This document shows positions 52,590 to 62,285 of a DNA stretch of 64,000 nucleotides, piece by piece (the stretch's first letter is position 1; every line of letters begins with the position of its first letter). The stretch covers positions 186,001 through 250,000 of the forward strand of contig CAJTDD010000004.1 of the NCBI GenBank assembly GCA_910574885.1, read 5' to 3'. The notes below the pieces were generated by a model that was given only the letters and a program-made list of their open reading frames with translations, did no database searches and had not been told where the DNA came from. The position numbers and the translations under genes were made by a program. The DNA comes from Lachnospiraceae bacterium. GTDB taxonomy: Bacteria; Bacillota; Clostridia; Lachnospirales; Lachnospiraceae.

Positions 52590-53972
52590 ATGTTAGAAAA
52601 GCTCTTCAAATTGAAGGACAACAACACAGACGTGCGGACAGAGGTATTGGCGGGCATCACCACGTTTATGACAATGGCGTATATCCTTGCCGTAAATCCC
52701 AGTATTCTTGCGGTTGCAGGAATGGACCAGGGCGCTGTGTTCACGGCGACGGCGCTGGCATCCTTTATCGGTACGCTTCTGATGGCGTTTCTGGCGAACT
52801 ATCCGTTTGCCCTTGCACCCGGGATGGGATTGAATGCATATTTTGCATATACCGTAGTTCTTGGTATGGGGTACGAATGGGAGGTCGCGCTTACGGCAGT
52901 ATTCGTCGAAGGTATTATATTTATCGTCCTGTCCCTGACGAATGTGCGCGAGGCGATTTTTAACGCGATTCCGCTGAACCTCAAAGCGGCGGTCAGCGTT
53001 GGCATCGGTCTGTTCATTGCATTTATCGGGCTTCAGAATGCGAATATCGTTGTAGGAGGCGCTACGTTGGTAGAGCTGTTTTCCATAGAGGGTTATAATC
53101 TTGCCAATGGTGTGACGGCGGGCTTTCATGATGTGGGGATTACGGTCCTGCTTGCGATTGGAGGCGTTGTGATTACGGGGATTCTGGTCATTAAGAATAT
53201 CAAAGGGAATATTCTGTGGGGGATTCTGATTACATGGATTCTCGGAATCATCTGCCAGCTTGCCGGAATTTATGTCCCGAATCCGGAACTTGGGTTCTAC
53301 GGCCTGCTTCCGGATTTCAGCAATGGGCTGTCTATCCCGAGCATTATGCCTGTTTTTGGCAAACTACAATTCAATGGGATTTTTACACTGAATTTTATAG
53401 TCGTCATCTTTGCATTTTTATTTGTAGATATGTTTGATACCATTGGTACGCTGATTGGCGTCGCTTCTAAGGCTGACATGTTGGATGAAGAAGGGAAGCT
53501 TCCCAAAATCAAGGGCGCGCTGATGGCGGATGCGGTTGCTACCACTGCCGGCGCTGTGCTTGGGACTACTACGACTACCACGTTCGTTGAGAGCGCTTCC
53601 GGGGTGACGGAGGGCGGCAAGACGGGGCTTACGTCTGTAACCACGGCAATCCTGTTCGGGCTGGCGCTGTTCCTGTCTCCGATTTTCCTTGCGATTCCAT
53701 CCTTTGCAACGGCTCCGGCATTGATTGTAGTTGGGTTTTATATGCTGACGAATGTTGTGAACATTGATTTTAACGATATCTCCGAGGCGCTTCCGTGCTA
53801 TATCTGTATTGCGGCAATGCCGTTTTTCTATAGTATCTCCGAAGGGATTTCGATGGGAGTGATTTCTTACGTGGTCTTGAATCTTATTACAGGGAAAGCG
53901 AAAGAGAAAAAAATCAGCTTGTTGATGTATGTTTTGGCAGTATTGTTTATTTTGAAATATATTTTCCTGTAA
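52590..53972 (+). CDS. AzgA-type NCS2 purine (hypoxanthine/guanine) permease
   Basis: 460 residues with 12-14 membrane segments. Signatures: EVLAGITTFMTMAYILAVNP, APGMGLNAYFAYTVV, FLFVDMFDTIGTLIGVASKA and GTTTTTTFVESASGV. It imports purine bases with protons. GAGG/AAAAGGAGGAAG lies upstream of the ATG. It stands alone with terminators on both sides. Confidence 0.93.
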   Translation: MLEKLFKLKDNNTDVRTEVLAGITTFMTMAYILAVNPSILAVAGMDQGAVFTATALASFIGTLLMAFLANYPFALAPGMGLNAYFAYTVVLGMGYEWEVALTAVFVEGIIFIVLSLTNVREAIFNAIPLNLKAAVSVGIGLFIAFIGLQNANIVVGGATLVELFSIEGYNLANGVTAGFHDVGITVLLAIGGVVITGILVIKNIKGNILWGILITWILGIICQLAGIYVPNPELGFYGLLPDFSNGLSIPSIMPVFGKLQFNGIFTLNFIVVIFAFLFVDMFDTIGTLIGVASKADMLDEEGKLPKIKGALMADAVATTAGAVLGTTTTTTFVESASGVTEGGKTGLTSVTTAILFGLALFLSPIFLAIPSFATAPALIVVGFYMLTNVVNIDFNDISEALPCYICIAAMPFFYSISEGISMGVISYVVLNLITGKAKEKKISLLMYVLAVLFILKYIFL

Positions 53973-53994
53973 CATTTCATTTGTGATGAAAAAG

Positions 53995-54041
53995 AACGCC
54001 GGCGGGAATTAAGTTTTTATCCCTTAATTCCCGTCGGCGTC
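53995..54041. terminator. Bidirectional terminator between purine permease and pcp
   Basis: Arms AACGCCGGCGGGAATTAAG and TTAATTCCCGTCGGCGT with a short AT loop. In both directions the stem is followed by T-rich sequence. Confidence 0.8.
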
Positions 54042-54050
54042 CTTGTTACC

Positions 54051-54695
54051 CTAATGCGTCTCTCCCATTACTTCCACAATGTCCTCTCCATTTTTCACCG
54101 CCGCCTCAATGGCATACTCCAAACATTCAGCAATCATCCCAAGGGACATGAACGGCGTCCCGTTGGGTTTTTCTACCGCCTGCTCCGCCGCAAAGGGCAC
54201 ATGGATAAATCCTGCGCGGATACGGGGATATTTCGTCGCGGCCATATGAAGCACTTGGTACATAACGCTGTTGCACACATAGGTTCCCGCCGTATAAGAA
54301 ATATGGCAGGGGATCTTGTGAGCACGGATATTCTTCACGATTGCCTTCACCGGAATCGTCGCATAGTATGCCGGTTCCCCGTTTTCCTGAAGCGGCATAT
54401 CCGACGGCTGCTCACCGTCGTTGTCCGGGATACACGCCTCCGCAAGGTTGAGCGCCACCTGCTCGATGGTCACACAGGAACGTCCCCCTGCCTGCCCTAC
54501 ATTTATCACGATATCCGGCCCGTATTTCCGGATTCCCTCCTCCACAGCCAAGCTGCTCCTTGAAAATGCAGTCGGTATCTCCAACTTAACAACCTCGGCT
54601 CCCGCTATCTCGTCAGGCAGCAGCTTAACCGCCTCAAACGCTGGATTCACCGACTCTCCCCCAAAAGGATCAAAGCCCGTAACTAATACTTTCAT
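54051..54695 (-). CDS. pcp: Pyrrolidone-carboxylate peptidase
   Basis: About 214 residues from the ATG at 54695 (GGGAGG nine bases upstream). It removes N-terminal pyroglutamate from peptides. Signature VLVTGFDPFGGESVNPA at the start; catalytic Glu near VNVGQAGGRSCVTIE, Cys in GTYVCNSVMYQ and His in FIHVPF. Single cytoplasmic domain of normal length. Confidence 0.95.
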   Translation of the reverse strand: MKVLVTGFDPFGGESVNPAFEAVKLLPDEIAGAEVVKLEIPTAFSRSSLAVEEGIRKYGPDIVINVGQAGGRSCVTIEQVALNLAEACIPDNDGEQPSDMPLQENGEPAYYATIPVKAIVKNIRAHKIPCHISYTAGTYVCNSVMYQVLHMAATKYPRIRAGFIHVPFAAEQAVEKPNGTPFMSLGMIAECLEYAIEAAVKNGEDIVEVMGETH

Positions 54696-54755
54696 TTTCA
54701 TTTGCCTCCCGCTTATTTTACCGCAATACTTGATTGCCCCGTACGCACATTCCCT

Positions 54756-57449
54756 TTACATATCCGGCTTCGACGCCTGAGAAAAAGAAATAACCGCTTC
54801 ATTCTTCTTCATGAACAGCAGCCCGAAGGCCCCAGGCCCGCAGTTACTTGCAATCGCAGAGGATGCTTTTTGCAGATATACCCTCTCAAACGGGCAATAC
54901 TGCCGTACAAGCTGTTGGATGTATTTTAGTCTCTCTTCGTCCATCCCGGCATAGGTAATGAACAGGATCCGCCGATCAATGTGCCTTGCATCCCGGAACA
55001 CCCTGCGCACATAGCTTCGCGCCATATGGGAAAAATCTCCCATTTCAAGGCCTCCCACCGTCATCCTGCTCTTACGCAGATGGATGACAGGATGCAAAAG
55101 CAACGCATCGCAGAGTACCTGCACCCGTTTGGACACCCTCCCTGCCCGACACATCATATGTGTGCTGTCGATGATGAATGCCGAAGAAATATAGTCCCTA
55201 AGCGTCTTCACATTCTCGATAATCTCCCTCTTCGAGGCATGGTGTTCTGCCATATAGGCGGCAAACAGCACGATAAGCCCCATACTGCTGGAAAGATGTC
55301 CGGAATCGATGACCGTGACATTTTCAAATGATTTCGCCGCCTCCACCGCATTAAGGTATCCGTCGCTGGCATGCTTTGCCATGGTAATATGAATCACATT
55401 CTGGGCTAAGGTCAGCTTCTCAGCAAAAAACCGCTCGTAATCCTCCACCTCCGGCGGCTGGGAATATCCATAGTGTCCCTCTTCCATATGCACCAACAGC
55501 TCATCCGCCCTCAGCTCCAACTCATCCAAGAACCGTCCCTCTTCCGTACATACATAGTACGGACACACGGAGATACCGAACTCCTTTTTTAGGGATTCCG
55601 GCAAGTCGCACACACTGTCTGTAGTAACCAGAAGCGAAATACGCTGCGTCTGCTCAAATATCAGGAAATCTTTCCCTATATCCGACCGATCGACGCCCTC
55701 GCTCATTTTTACCAATTCCTTTGGCAGAATGCTCAGCACAGCCACCTCTAGGAGCGCGCCGCTGACCGGCTTCGCCAGATAGCCGCTGAAACCTTCCTTC
55801 CGATAGAGAAGCTGATTGTCACTGCCCGCATTTGCAGTTAATGCGATTACAGGCACATTCTGGCACAGCCCGCCCGGCTGGGTGCGCAGCGCATGAAAAC
55901 ATGCAATCCCGTCCATCTCCGGCATTAGGTGGTCCATCAGGATACCGTCGTAGTGCTGATCCTGGGTCTTCGCCAGACATTCCGCCCCGCTCATCGCTAT
56001 ATCGATCTGGATTTTCGTATCCGAGAGCAGCTTTTTCACTACGGCAAGGTTCATTTCATTATCATCGACCACCAGTATATGGGCGTCCGGCGCCTCAAAA
56101 CTCTGCTTGTAGCGCTCTCCTTCATGTACCCTCGACCGGGAATCCAAGGTAAATGTCCCCAGTTCCTTATCGTCAATAATATCCTGCTCCAGCATGACGA
56201 CAAACTTCGAGCCTTTAGTATAGACACTGTTGACGGTGATTTCTCCGTCCATCAGCTCCACGAGCTGATGGACGATGCTAAGCCCCAGTCCCGTACCTTC
56301 GATATGGCGGTTCTTTTCTTCATCCACCCTTCGGAACGCATGGAAGATATAAGGAATGTTTTCCTTTTTGACCCCCTGTCCCGTATCCTCCACAGTATAC
56401 CAGACGCGCACCCGATTCAGCGTCAGCCGTTCGCACCGGACGGCTAACGTGACAGAGCCCTCTTTCGTATACTTTACGGCATTGTTCAAGAGATTAATCA
56501 AAATCTGCTTGATGCGTACCTCGTCCCCGCAGAGCATACTTGGAATCGAAGAATCGATATGGAGCCGGAATTCCAGCCCCTTCTCCTTCGCCTTAATCCA
56601 AATCATATTGACGATTTCCGAAAAAAGCTTCCCTGTCTCATAAGATACTTTAACAATCTCCATTTTTCCTGACTTAATCTTGGACAAATCCAGAATATCA
56701 TTGATCAGCGTCAGCAAAAGCTTGCTGGCTCCCTGAATGTTCCTCGCATTCTCTGCCACCTCCGGCGGTATATCCCCCCGCAGGATAAACTCATTCAAGC
56801 CGATAATCGTATTGATGGGCGTACGGATCTCATGGCTCATACTGGAGAAAAAGTGATTCTCCGCCCGGTTCAGTTCCTCAATCTCTTTCTTCTGCTGCCG
56901 CGAAAGCTCATTTTCCTGCTCATAGATCTTATTCAGAAACATGAGCAGTACGCTGATCAGCATTCCCACCAGAATAACCGAAAGGGCAGAATCGAAAAAC
57001 GAACTTCTTGACGTATTCCGCACAACAGACTCCGGTACATAGAAGGCGATATAATAACAGAGAAACGTCTCCATCACACATAACAGGAAAAACGTATACA
57101 TGCGCCTTCCTTCCAATGTAATGCAGATGTATATGAAACAGATCACGAACCACTCAGGTACTCCGCTGTAAAATCCCCCTGCCGTGAAGAAACTGATCGG
57201 GAACAGGATCAAGAGCAGTATGGAAATCGCCGTAGCCCCTGCGTGGATACGGTCTTTCCGGATACTGACTTTCACAATCACGGCTATCATGGCAATACTG
57301 ATGGGCAGCAGAATCAAATTCAGCTTCGTTTTGACCATAAACAACATACACATCAGCGCAACCATACAGATGAACGTTACAATCCGAAACATACGCTCCC
57401 GCAAGCTGACCCTATGATCAAAGATGACAGTAATCCAATTTTTTATCAC
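54756..57449 (-). CDS. Hybrid histidine kinase fused to a receiver and a DegV domain
   Basis: 897 residues from a GTG at 57449 (GAGGAGG nine bases upstream). Order: membrane segments (about 20-175); HisKA with SMSHEIRTPINT (H206); HATPase with NLLNNAVKY and GTGLGLSIV; receiver (about 456-575) with D506 in LMDHLMPEMDG; then a C-terminal DegV-type lipid-binding domain (about 604-890: VTTDSVCDLPESLKKEFGI, TVIDSGHLSSSMG, DSTHMMCRAGRVSK). DegV/FakB proteins bind single fatty acids and normally stand alone or pair with FakA. A fusion to a phosphorelay kinase suggests fatty-acid-linked signalling. It is the last gene of the operon with the CheY-like and HPt-kinase genes. Confidence 0.88.
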   Translation of the reverse strand: MIKNWITVIFDHRVSLRERMFRIVTFICMVALMCMLFMVKTKLNLILLPISIAMIAVIVKVSIRKDRIHAGATAISILLLILFPISFFTAGGFYSGVPEWFVICFIYICITLEGRRMYTFFLLCVMETFLCYYIAFYVPESVVRNTSRSSFFDSALSVILVGMLISVLLMFLNKIYEQENELSRQQKKEIEELNRAENHFFSSMSHEIRTPINTIIGLNEFILRGDIPPEVAENARNIQGASKLLLTLINDILDLSKIKSGKMEIVKVSYETGKLFSEIVNMIWIKAKEKGLEFRLHIDSSIPSMLCGDEVRIKQILINLLNNAVKYTKEGSVTLAVRCERLTLNRVRVWYTVEDTGQGVKKENIPYIFHAFRRVDEEKNRHIEGTGLGLSIVHQLVELMDGEITVNSVYTKGSKFVVMLEQDIIDDKELGTFTLDSRSRVHEGERYKQSFEAPDAHILVVDDNEMNLAVVKKLLSDTKIQIDIAMSGAECLAKTQDQHYDGILMDHLMPEMDGIACFHALRTQPGGLCQNVPVIALTANAGSDNQLLYRKEGFSGYLAKPVSGALLEVAVLSILPKELVKMSEGVDRSDIGKDFLIFEQTQRISLLVTTDSVCDLPESLKKEFGISVCPYYVCTEEGRFLDELELRADELLVHMEEGHYGYSQPPEVEDYERFFAEKLTLAQNVIHITMAKHASDGYLNAVEAAKSFENVTVIDSGHLSSSMGLIVLFAAYMAEHHASKREIIENVKTLRDYISSAFIIDSTHMMCRAGRVSKRVQVLCDALLLHPVIHLRKSRMTVGGLEMGDFSHMARSYVRRVFRDARHIDRRILFITYAGMDEERLKYIQQLVRQYCPFERVYLQKASSAIASNCGPGAFGLLFMKKNEAVISFSQASKPDM

Positions 57450-57503
57450 GCAATTTTTCCTCCTCTCAATACGTGCGTACTCTTAGAAAGCATCCGAAAA
57501 ATC

Positions 57504-60404
57504 TCACAGTTTGGCAATACTATCACAAACATCGTCATACATACGCATAAGATTCAAGTGATTCCTGCGGATATACTCCACATCCCCCCGCTTCCCTGCA
57601 TACTCCAATAACTTCGCAAAGGCAGAAAGACGTTCTGCGCCAATCGTAAGGGATGTACTCTTCAATGCATGGACTTTTACGGCATAGTCCGCCCAGTTGG
57701 CAGCCTCGTAAAGGGATATAATCTCCGCCTTTTTGTCCGCACTCTGAGACTGGAACATCTGCAGCATTTCCAGATAGAATTCCCTGTCTCCGCAGCAGTA
57801 ATCAAGCCCCATCTTTACATTGATCCCGGTGCGTTTCAGACGGTTGAAGGACACATACTCCCCACGCCCCGAACCGTCGGCTTCATGCCAAAATCCATCC
57901 GAATCCGTATCCTCTTCCGGAGACTTTGCTCCATCGCCGGATATCCTGTGCAGACTCCCCATGCTGTCCGCCATATCTTCTCCTGCATCATTTTCCCTAT
58001 CCGTACGGACATTCTCCTCTTGCGTCTTGCTGCGCTCCGTTACTGCAGGTTCCTGCGCATTTTCTTTCCCTGCCCGTTCTGCCATGTACGACCGTTTATC
58101 TTCCGCCGCCCGTTCTTCCGCAGGTTGATTATCTTCTTCCCCTGCTCTTTCTTGTATGGGTGAACGCTCTTCTTTCACTTCTCTTTCTGCCTTAGATGAA
58201 CGCTCTTCTTCCACTTCTCTTCCTGCATTAGACAGACCTTCTTCTTTCACAGCGGTTTCTGCCATGGACGGTTGTTCATCTTCCGCCCTGCGATACCTTA
58301 TCACAGGTCCGACGTCCGCCCAATCCTGATTGATTTGCGGGGCGGAGCTATAATGGATACACTCCTTTGGAAGCACTTTGTTAAGCACCCTTTCAAGGAC
58401 GGAACGCTCAATGGGCTTGGGGACAAATTCCGAAAATCCTTCATTCCGAAACATTTCCCTCGCACCGCTGATCGTATTCGCCGTCAGCGCGATTACAGGC
58501 CGGTCCCGATATATCCCATTATTGGTCTCACGAATACGCCTAAGCGTTTCCACACCGTCAAGTCCAGGCATCATATGGTCTAAGAAAATGACGTCATAGG
58601 AAATCTTGCTGCACCGTTCAATAGCCTCTTTTCCGTTCAGGCAGGTATCTACCTGCATCCCATACCCGCCCAGAACTCCCTTGGCGACTACAAGGTTCAT
58701 CTCTTCATCATCCACTGCCAGGACTTTGACTCCCTCGCAGGAAAACGGCTTACGCCCCGCCATCTGAGCCTCCTTGAACCGATTCTCCCGCACCTCGCCG
58801 TTCAGCAGGTTCACGACAGAAAGAGCCGTAAACGGCTTGCGGATCACAAGAAGACGGCTGTCTTTGTCCAGCCCAAATCCCCGTTCCGCAATCACGACTA
58901 CCCGATGTTCCTTTGCTAATTCTTCGTAAAAATCACAGTACTCCTCATATTCTGTCTGGGCGATGAATACATGGGTTATCTTATATGTACGCAGGAGTTT
59001 CTTTAACCCTTCAAAATTATGCGCCTGATATCCCTCTATGCCAAGCCCTTCCATCATATGCCTTATCAGCCTGTCATAATAGCTTCTGACCGCATCACAA
59101 CTATATTTCTCCGGCCTGAAATAGCATGCAATACAGAGTTTCTCCGGATTGTCAAGCTCCATGCAGGGCGCGTTGTCCGCCACCCCCTGGGGAATCGTAA
59201 TATGCGCCTCAAGGCCTTCGCTCCCTTTCCCGTCAAAATAGATAAAACCGCCCATGGCGTGCAGAAGCCCCCGGGCAATGGGCAGCCCAAGCCCAAGCCC
59301 TCCCACAAGACGGTTGCTGCCCGTATCCGCCTGATAAAAATCATCATACATCTGTCCAATCTGCATATCCGTCATGCCGATGCCGGTGTCAAAAATATCG
59401 ATTACCAGATTGACTCCGTAGCTTTCCCGTCGGAACTCCACACAGACGTCAATGCCGCCCTCTTCCGTAAATTTAATCGAATTCTCCACCAGAATTTTAA
59501 GTACATGCGTAATCTTCTCCGAATCCCCGATAAGGACTGCCGGCAGCTTCGGGTCAATATCGAACACCATCTCCAACTGGCTGCTGCCATTCTGCACAGC
59601 CATAATGGTAAGCACGTCGTTCAGCACAGAAGTAAAACGGTACTGCTCTTTTACCGGCACTAACGTCCCCTCCACAATCTCCGTATAGTCCATCATATTG
59701 TTAATCAGGTTAGATAAACGCCTGCCCGCCATCTGGATTGATTCAATATCTTCCTGTATTTCCCCAGGAATCCCTTTTTCCTTCACGACCTCGCTGATTC
59801 CGACCACCATATTGATTGGAGTGCGGAGCTCATGGGATACATTGGACAAGAATACCGCATTCTGTTTCCCTGCCGTCTCCAACTGAACGAATGTCTCGTC
59901 ATGCTTCTTCCTTGCTTCCAGCCGCTTATTGATCCGATATCTTGAAATCGCAGCAGCCCCGAGAATCACCACAGCTCCAAGAAGCAGGCGGATGAAAACC
60001 CGCCTTCCCGGATGGATTGCGATGGAATGCAGAAGGAAAACTTGATACAGCATTTCCAACACGTACAAAACGACCGTCATACACAACAGCCGCTTTCTGT
60101 CAAACAAGGAAAAAATAAGAAGTACAATACACGCCACAGCAGGAATATCGAATATAATCCCTCTATGTACGCCAAAAAAGAAAAATTCCCCCAATATCAG
60201 CCCGGCGCACAGGTTTTCGTACACAGCCTCCGCTCCAAATCTTCCAATATGAAGAAACCATACGCTGAACATTCCCGCCGCAATCAGCGGAACAATCCAT
60301 GGCTCCCACCTCATAACTAACGTCATTATCACCAGCATGACGCTGAACACCGTGACAATCAGGGCAAGGAGCAGGTGCTTACTTGTCTGCTTATCCGTCC
60401 TCAT
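57504..60404 (-). CDS. Hybrid histidine kinase with receiver and C-terminal HPt domain
   Basis: 966 residues. Membrane segments (about 10-155), HisKA SNVSHELRTPINM (H191), HATPase with VENSIKFTEEG and GGLGLGLPIARGL, a degenerate receiver-like stretch, a receiver with FLDHMMPGLDG (about 555-680), a charged repeat linker (about 690-835) and an HPt domain with H912 in VHALKSTSL. This is a complete phosphorelay on one chain. The ATG overlaps the stop of the CheY-like gene as ATGA. The linker contains 12-residue repeats (58162-58269). Confidence 0.9.
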   Translation of the reverse strand: MRTDKQTSKHLLLALIVTVFSVMLVIMTLVMRWEPWIVPLIAAGMFSVWFLHIGRFGAEAVYENLCAGLILGEFFFFGVHRGIIFDIPAVACIVLLIFSLFDRKRLLCMTVVLYVLEMLYQVFLLHSIAIHPGRRVFIRLLLGAVVILGAAAISRYRINKRLEARKKHDETFVQLETAGKQNAVFLSNVSHELRTPINMVVGISEVVKEKGIPGEIQEDIESIQMAGRRLSNLINNMMDYTEIVEGTLVPVKEQYRFTSVLNDVLTIMAVQNGSSQLEMVFDIDPKLPAVLIGDSEKITHVLKILVENSIKFTEEGGIDVCVEFRRESYGVNLVIDIFDTGIGMTDMQIGQMYDDFYQADTGSNRLVGGLGLGLPIARGLLHAMGGFIYFDGKGSEGLEAHITIPQGVADNAPCMELDNPEKLCIACYFRPEKYSCDAVRSYYDRLIRHMMEGLGIEGYQAHNFEGLKKLLRTYKITHVFIAQTEYEEYCDFYEELAKEHRVVVIAERGFGLDKDSRLLVIRKPFTALSVVNLLNGEVRENRFKEAQMAGRKPFSCEGVKVLAVDDEEMNLVVAKGVLGGYGMQVDTCLNGKEAIERCSKISYDVIFLDHMMPGLDGVETLRRIRETNNGIYRDRPVIALTANTISGAREMFRNEGFSEFVPKPIERSVLERVLNKVLPKECIHYSSAPQINQDWADVGPVIRYRRAEDEQPSMAETAVKEEGLSNAGREVEEERSSKAEREVKEERSPIQERAGEEDNQPAEERAAEDKRSYMAERAGKENAQEPAVTERSKTQEENVRTDRENDAGEDMADSMGSLHRISGDGAKSPEEDTDSDGFWHEADGSGRGEYVSFNRLKRTGINVKMGLDYCCGDREFYLEMLQMFQSQSADKKAEIISLYEAANWADYAVKVHALKSTSLTIGAERLSAFAKLLEYAGKRGDVEYIRRNHLNLMRMYDDVCDSIAKL
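58162..58269. repeat. Three 36-bp repeats in the kinase linker
   Basis: Three consecutive 36-base units, the first two nearly alike and the third more diverged. They encode 12-residue charged units of the type EERSSKAEREVK between the receiver and HPt domains. The unit length keeps the reading frame, so copy number could vary without breaking the gene. Confidence 0.7.
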
Positions 60405-60763
60405 TCCTTATCAAGCTCCTTTGCAACCCGTTTCAGCAGCTCTTTCGGGAAAAATGGTTTTTTCAGGTAGTTCACAGCGCCCAGCCTGATCGCACTCCTT
60501 ACGTCGTCCTCATACCCCGACGCCGTCAGGAAAATCACCGGGATATCCACAGAAATCTCTTTCATGCGTTCAAACGTCTCAATGCCGTTCATCTCCGGCA
60601 TCGCAATATCAAGAAGAATCAAATCTATCTTTTCACCCTTCATCTTTAGCAATGCTTCCTTGCCAGACTCCGCAAGAAGCACGTTGTATTCTTTCTCCAG
60701 AATCCTCTTCGTCAGCATCAGATTCATTGCGTCGTCGTCCACGACCAAAATTCGTTTTTTCAT
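60401..60763 (-). CDS. Single-domain response regulator (CheY-like)
   Basis: About 120 residues from the ATG at 60763 (GGGAGG close upstream; a longer frame to 60796 is not needed). Acidic pocket VVDDDAMN, phosphoacceptor D52 (LILLDIAMPEMNG), FLTASG and YLKKPFFP lysine. No output domain. It is the first gene of the operon with two hybrid kinases and probably shuttles phosphate or competes within that relay. Confidence 0.92.
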   Translation of the reverse strand: MKKRILVVDDDAMNLMLTKRILEKEYNVLLAESGKEALLKMKGEKIDLILLDIAMPEMNGIETFERMKEISVDIPVIFLTASGYEDDVRSAIRLGAVNYLKKPFFPKELLKRVAKELDKE

Positions 60764-60819
60764 TTCTGCCTCCCTCTTCAAACTTGGAGATGTCAAAATC
60801 TCTGTTCTCTATTAGATAT

Positions 60820-60848
60820 ATTTTAAAGCAGACCCGGCATAAAATCAA
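60820..60848 (-). promoter_or_regulatory. Promoter of the phosphorelay operon
   Basis: On the minus strand: TTGATT, 17 bases, TAAAAT, about 57 bases before the CheY-like ATG. Confidence 0.65.
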
Positions 60849-60884
60849 GTGTTACAAATAATATAATCTCTTGATAATTTTTCC

Positions 60885-62183
60885 TTACATTTTCATCCTT
60901 TCCTGAAGTGCCTGGCATGACACTATCACATCCAATACAAACTCCCCGTCTTCCGTATAACAGAGCATATCCCCGCCAAGACGGTCTGCCGCCTCCTGCA
61001 CGGTAGTAAGTCCGAATCCATGGTCATACCCTTTCTTTTCCGTAGCAGGTATACTCCCCTTCTCCACATACAGAGCGTCCCTGCAGCAATTCCTGATCCG
61101 TATGGTAAGATGTTTCTTATTGTACTTCATCTGCACATAGATCTTACGTTTCCCTGCATCCAGGGTCTCCAATGCGTCACAGGCATTTTCCAGCCCATTT
61201 GCCAAAATCTGGCACAGTTCCATATAGGGCAGTTCTTCTCCCCCGGCTTGTATGTCAATTGTACGCTCAGCCCCTAATTCCTCCAGCTTCCCGAAATAAT
61301 AGGCAAAAACCGCATTAATGTAGGGATTCTCGCAGAATTGACCGTCCAAAGCATCCATATCCGTTTCTACGCCCTTCAAATATCCCATCGCCTCTTCTGT
61401 CTTTCCTGCGGCAAGCAAGCCCGAGAGCGTGACCGTATGCCCTTTCATGTCATGCTTCATCCTCCGTATCCGCTGCTGGTTCTCAAGCCGCGCTTTCAGC
61501 ATGTTCCTCTGCTCCTGTAAAATACGCTCGTTCTGCTGTTTCCGATAAAGTAAAAGCTGCCTGTAGAGCGATGTAAAAATCGTGGCATAATTGAACAGCA
61601 TCAACGCCAGAATCAATATACATTGAAACATGTCCTCCGGACGGTTGACAATGTTGGTGGGATACTGCACCGCTACCGCCAGCAAGAGATAGTACAGCAT
61701 GGTCATCCCCGAAAAGATACCCCATCCCTTTTCTACACCGTTCTGCAGTTCCAGATAAGGCTTTCTCAAATAACGCCAGATTAGATACTCCATAATAGGA
61801 AACGCAATCAACCTGCTGACAAGCATCAGCGTGTATTGCCCGTCCCCCAAAAAGTAGTCCATCAGATTTGTAACCGCCATAAGCCACAGACAGGAAGTAT
61901 CTGCCAGACAGAAGGAAAAAAGAAATTTAAAATTCCTGTCTGCGCTCAGCGCAAAGAAGAGAATAAAACTGGGGACAGTACAGGTCAGAAGAAAGACTTT
62001 CGCCATCACTTCAAAACCAAGGACTGCCAGCCCTCCCCCGTTGAGCAGGATTAATACTCCCATACAAATCCCTATTACGATTGTCGTCTTCTTTCTGGTA
62101 AACCGTGACCGGAATAATAAAATAAATACAAAAAGAATATGAAACATAGACCAATATATAGATAAATCCCGACGTATCTCCAT
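60885..62183 (-). CDS. GHKL-domain sensor histidine kinase
   Basis: 432 residues. Seven or so membrane segments (1-205), coiled segment, phosphoacceptor RRMKHDMKGHT (H244), N box NGLENACDA and G box KKGYDHGFGLTTVQEA. AAGGAGG eight bases before the ATG. No LytTR or other regulator adjoins it; the phosphorelay genes downstream have their own promoter. Partner and signal are unknown. Confidence 0.88.
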   Translation of the reverse strand: MEIRRDLSIYWSMFHILFVFILLFRSRFTRKKTTIVIGICMGVLILLNGGGLAVLGFEVMAKVFLLTCTVPSFILFFALSADRNFKFLFSFCLADTSCLWLMAVTNLMDYFLGDGQYTLMLVSRLIAFPIMEYLIWRYLRKPYLELQNGVEKGWGIFSGMTMLYYLLLAVAVQYPTNIVNRPEDMFQCILILALMLFNYATIFTSLYRQLLLYRKQQNERILQEQRNMLKARLENQQRIRRMKHDMKGHTVTLSGLLAAGKTEEAMGYLKGVETDMDALDGQFCENPYINAVFAYYFGKLEELGAERTIDIQAGGEELPYMELCQILANGLENACDALETLDAGKRKIYVQMKYNKKHLTIRIRNCCRDALYVEKGSIPATEKKGYDHGFGLTTVQEAADRLGGDMLCYTEDGEFVLDVIVSCQALQERMKM

Positions 62184-62213
62184 TTTGTCTTTCCTCCTTG
62201 AAGATATACCCTG

Positions 62214-62260
62214 AAAAAAACTGTCACATCCCCGATTTTTTATTGATGATGTGACAGTTA
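62214..62260 (-). terminator. Rho-independent terminator of prfA
   Basis: On the minus strand AACTGTCACATC, loop, GATGTGACAGTT, then TTTTT, just past the prfA stop. A near-textbook terminator. Confidence 0.85.
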
Positions 62261-62285
62261 CTCTCTAATTACAAAAAATACGCCA

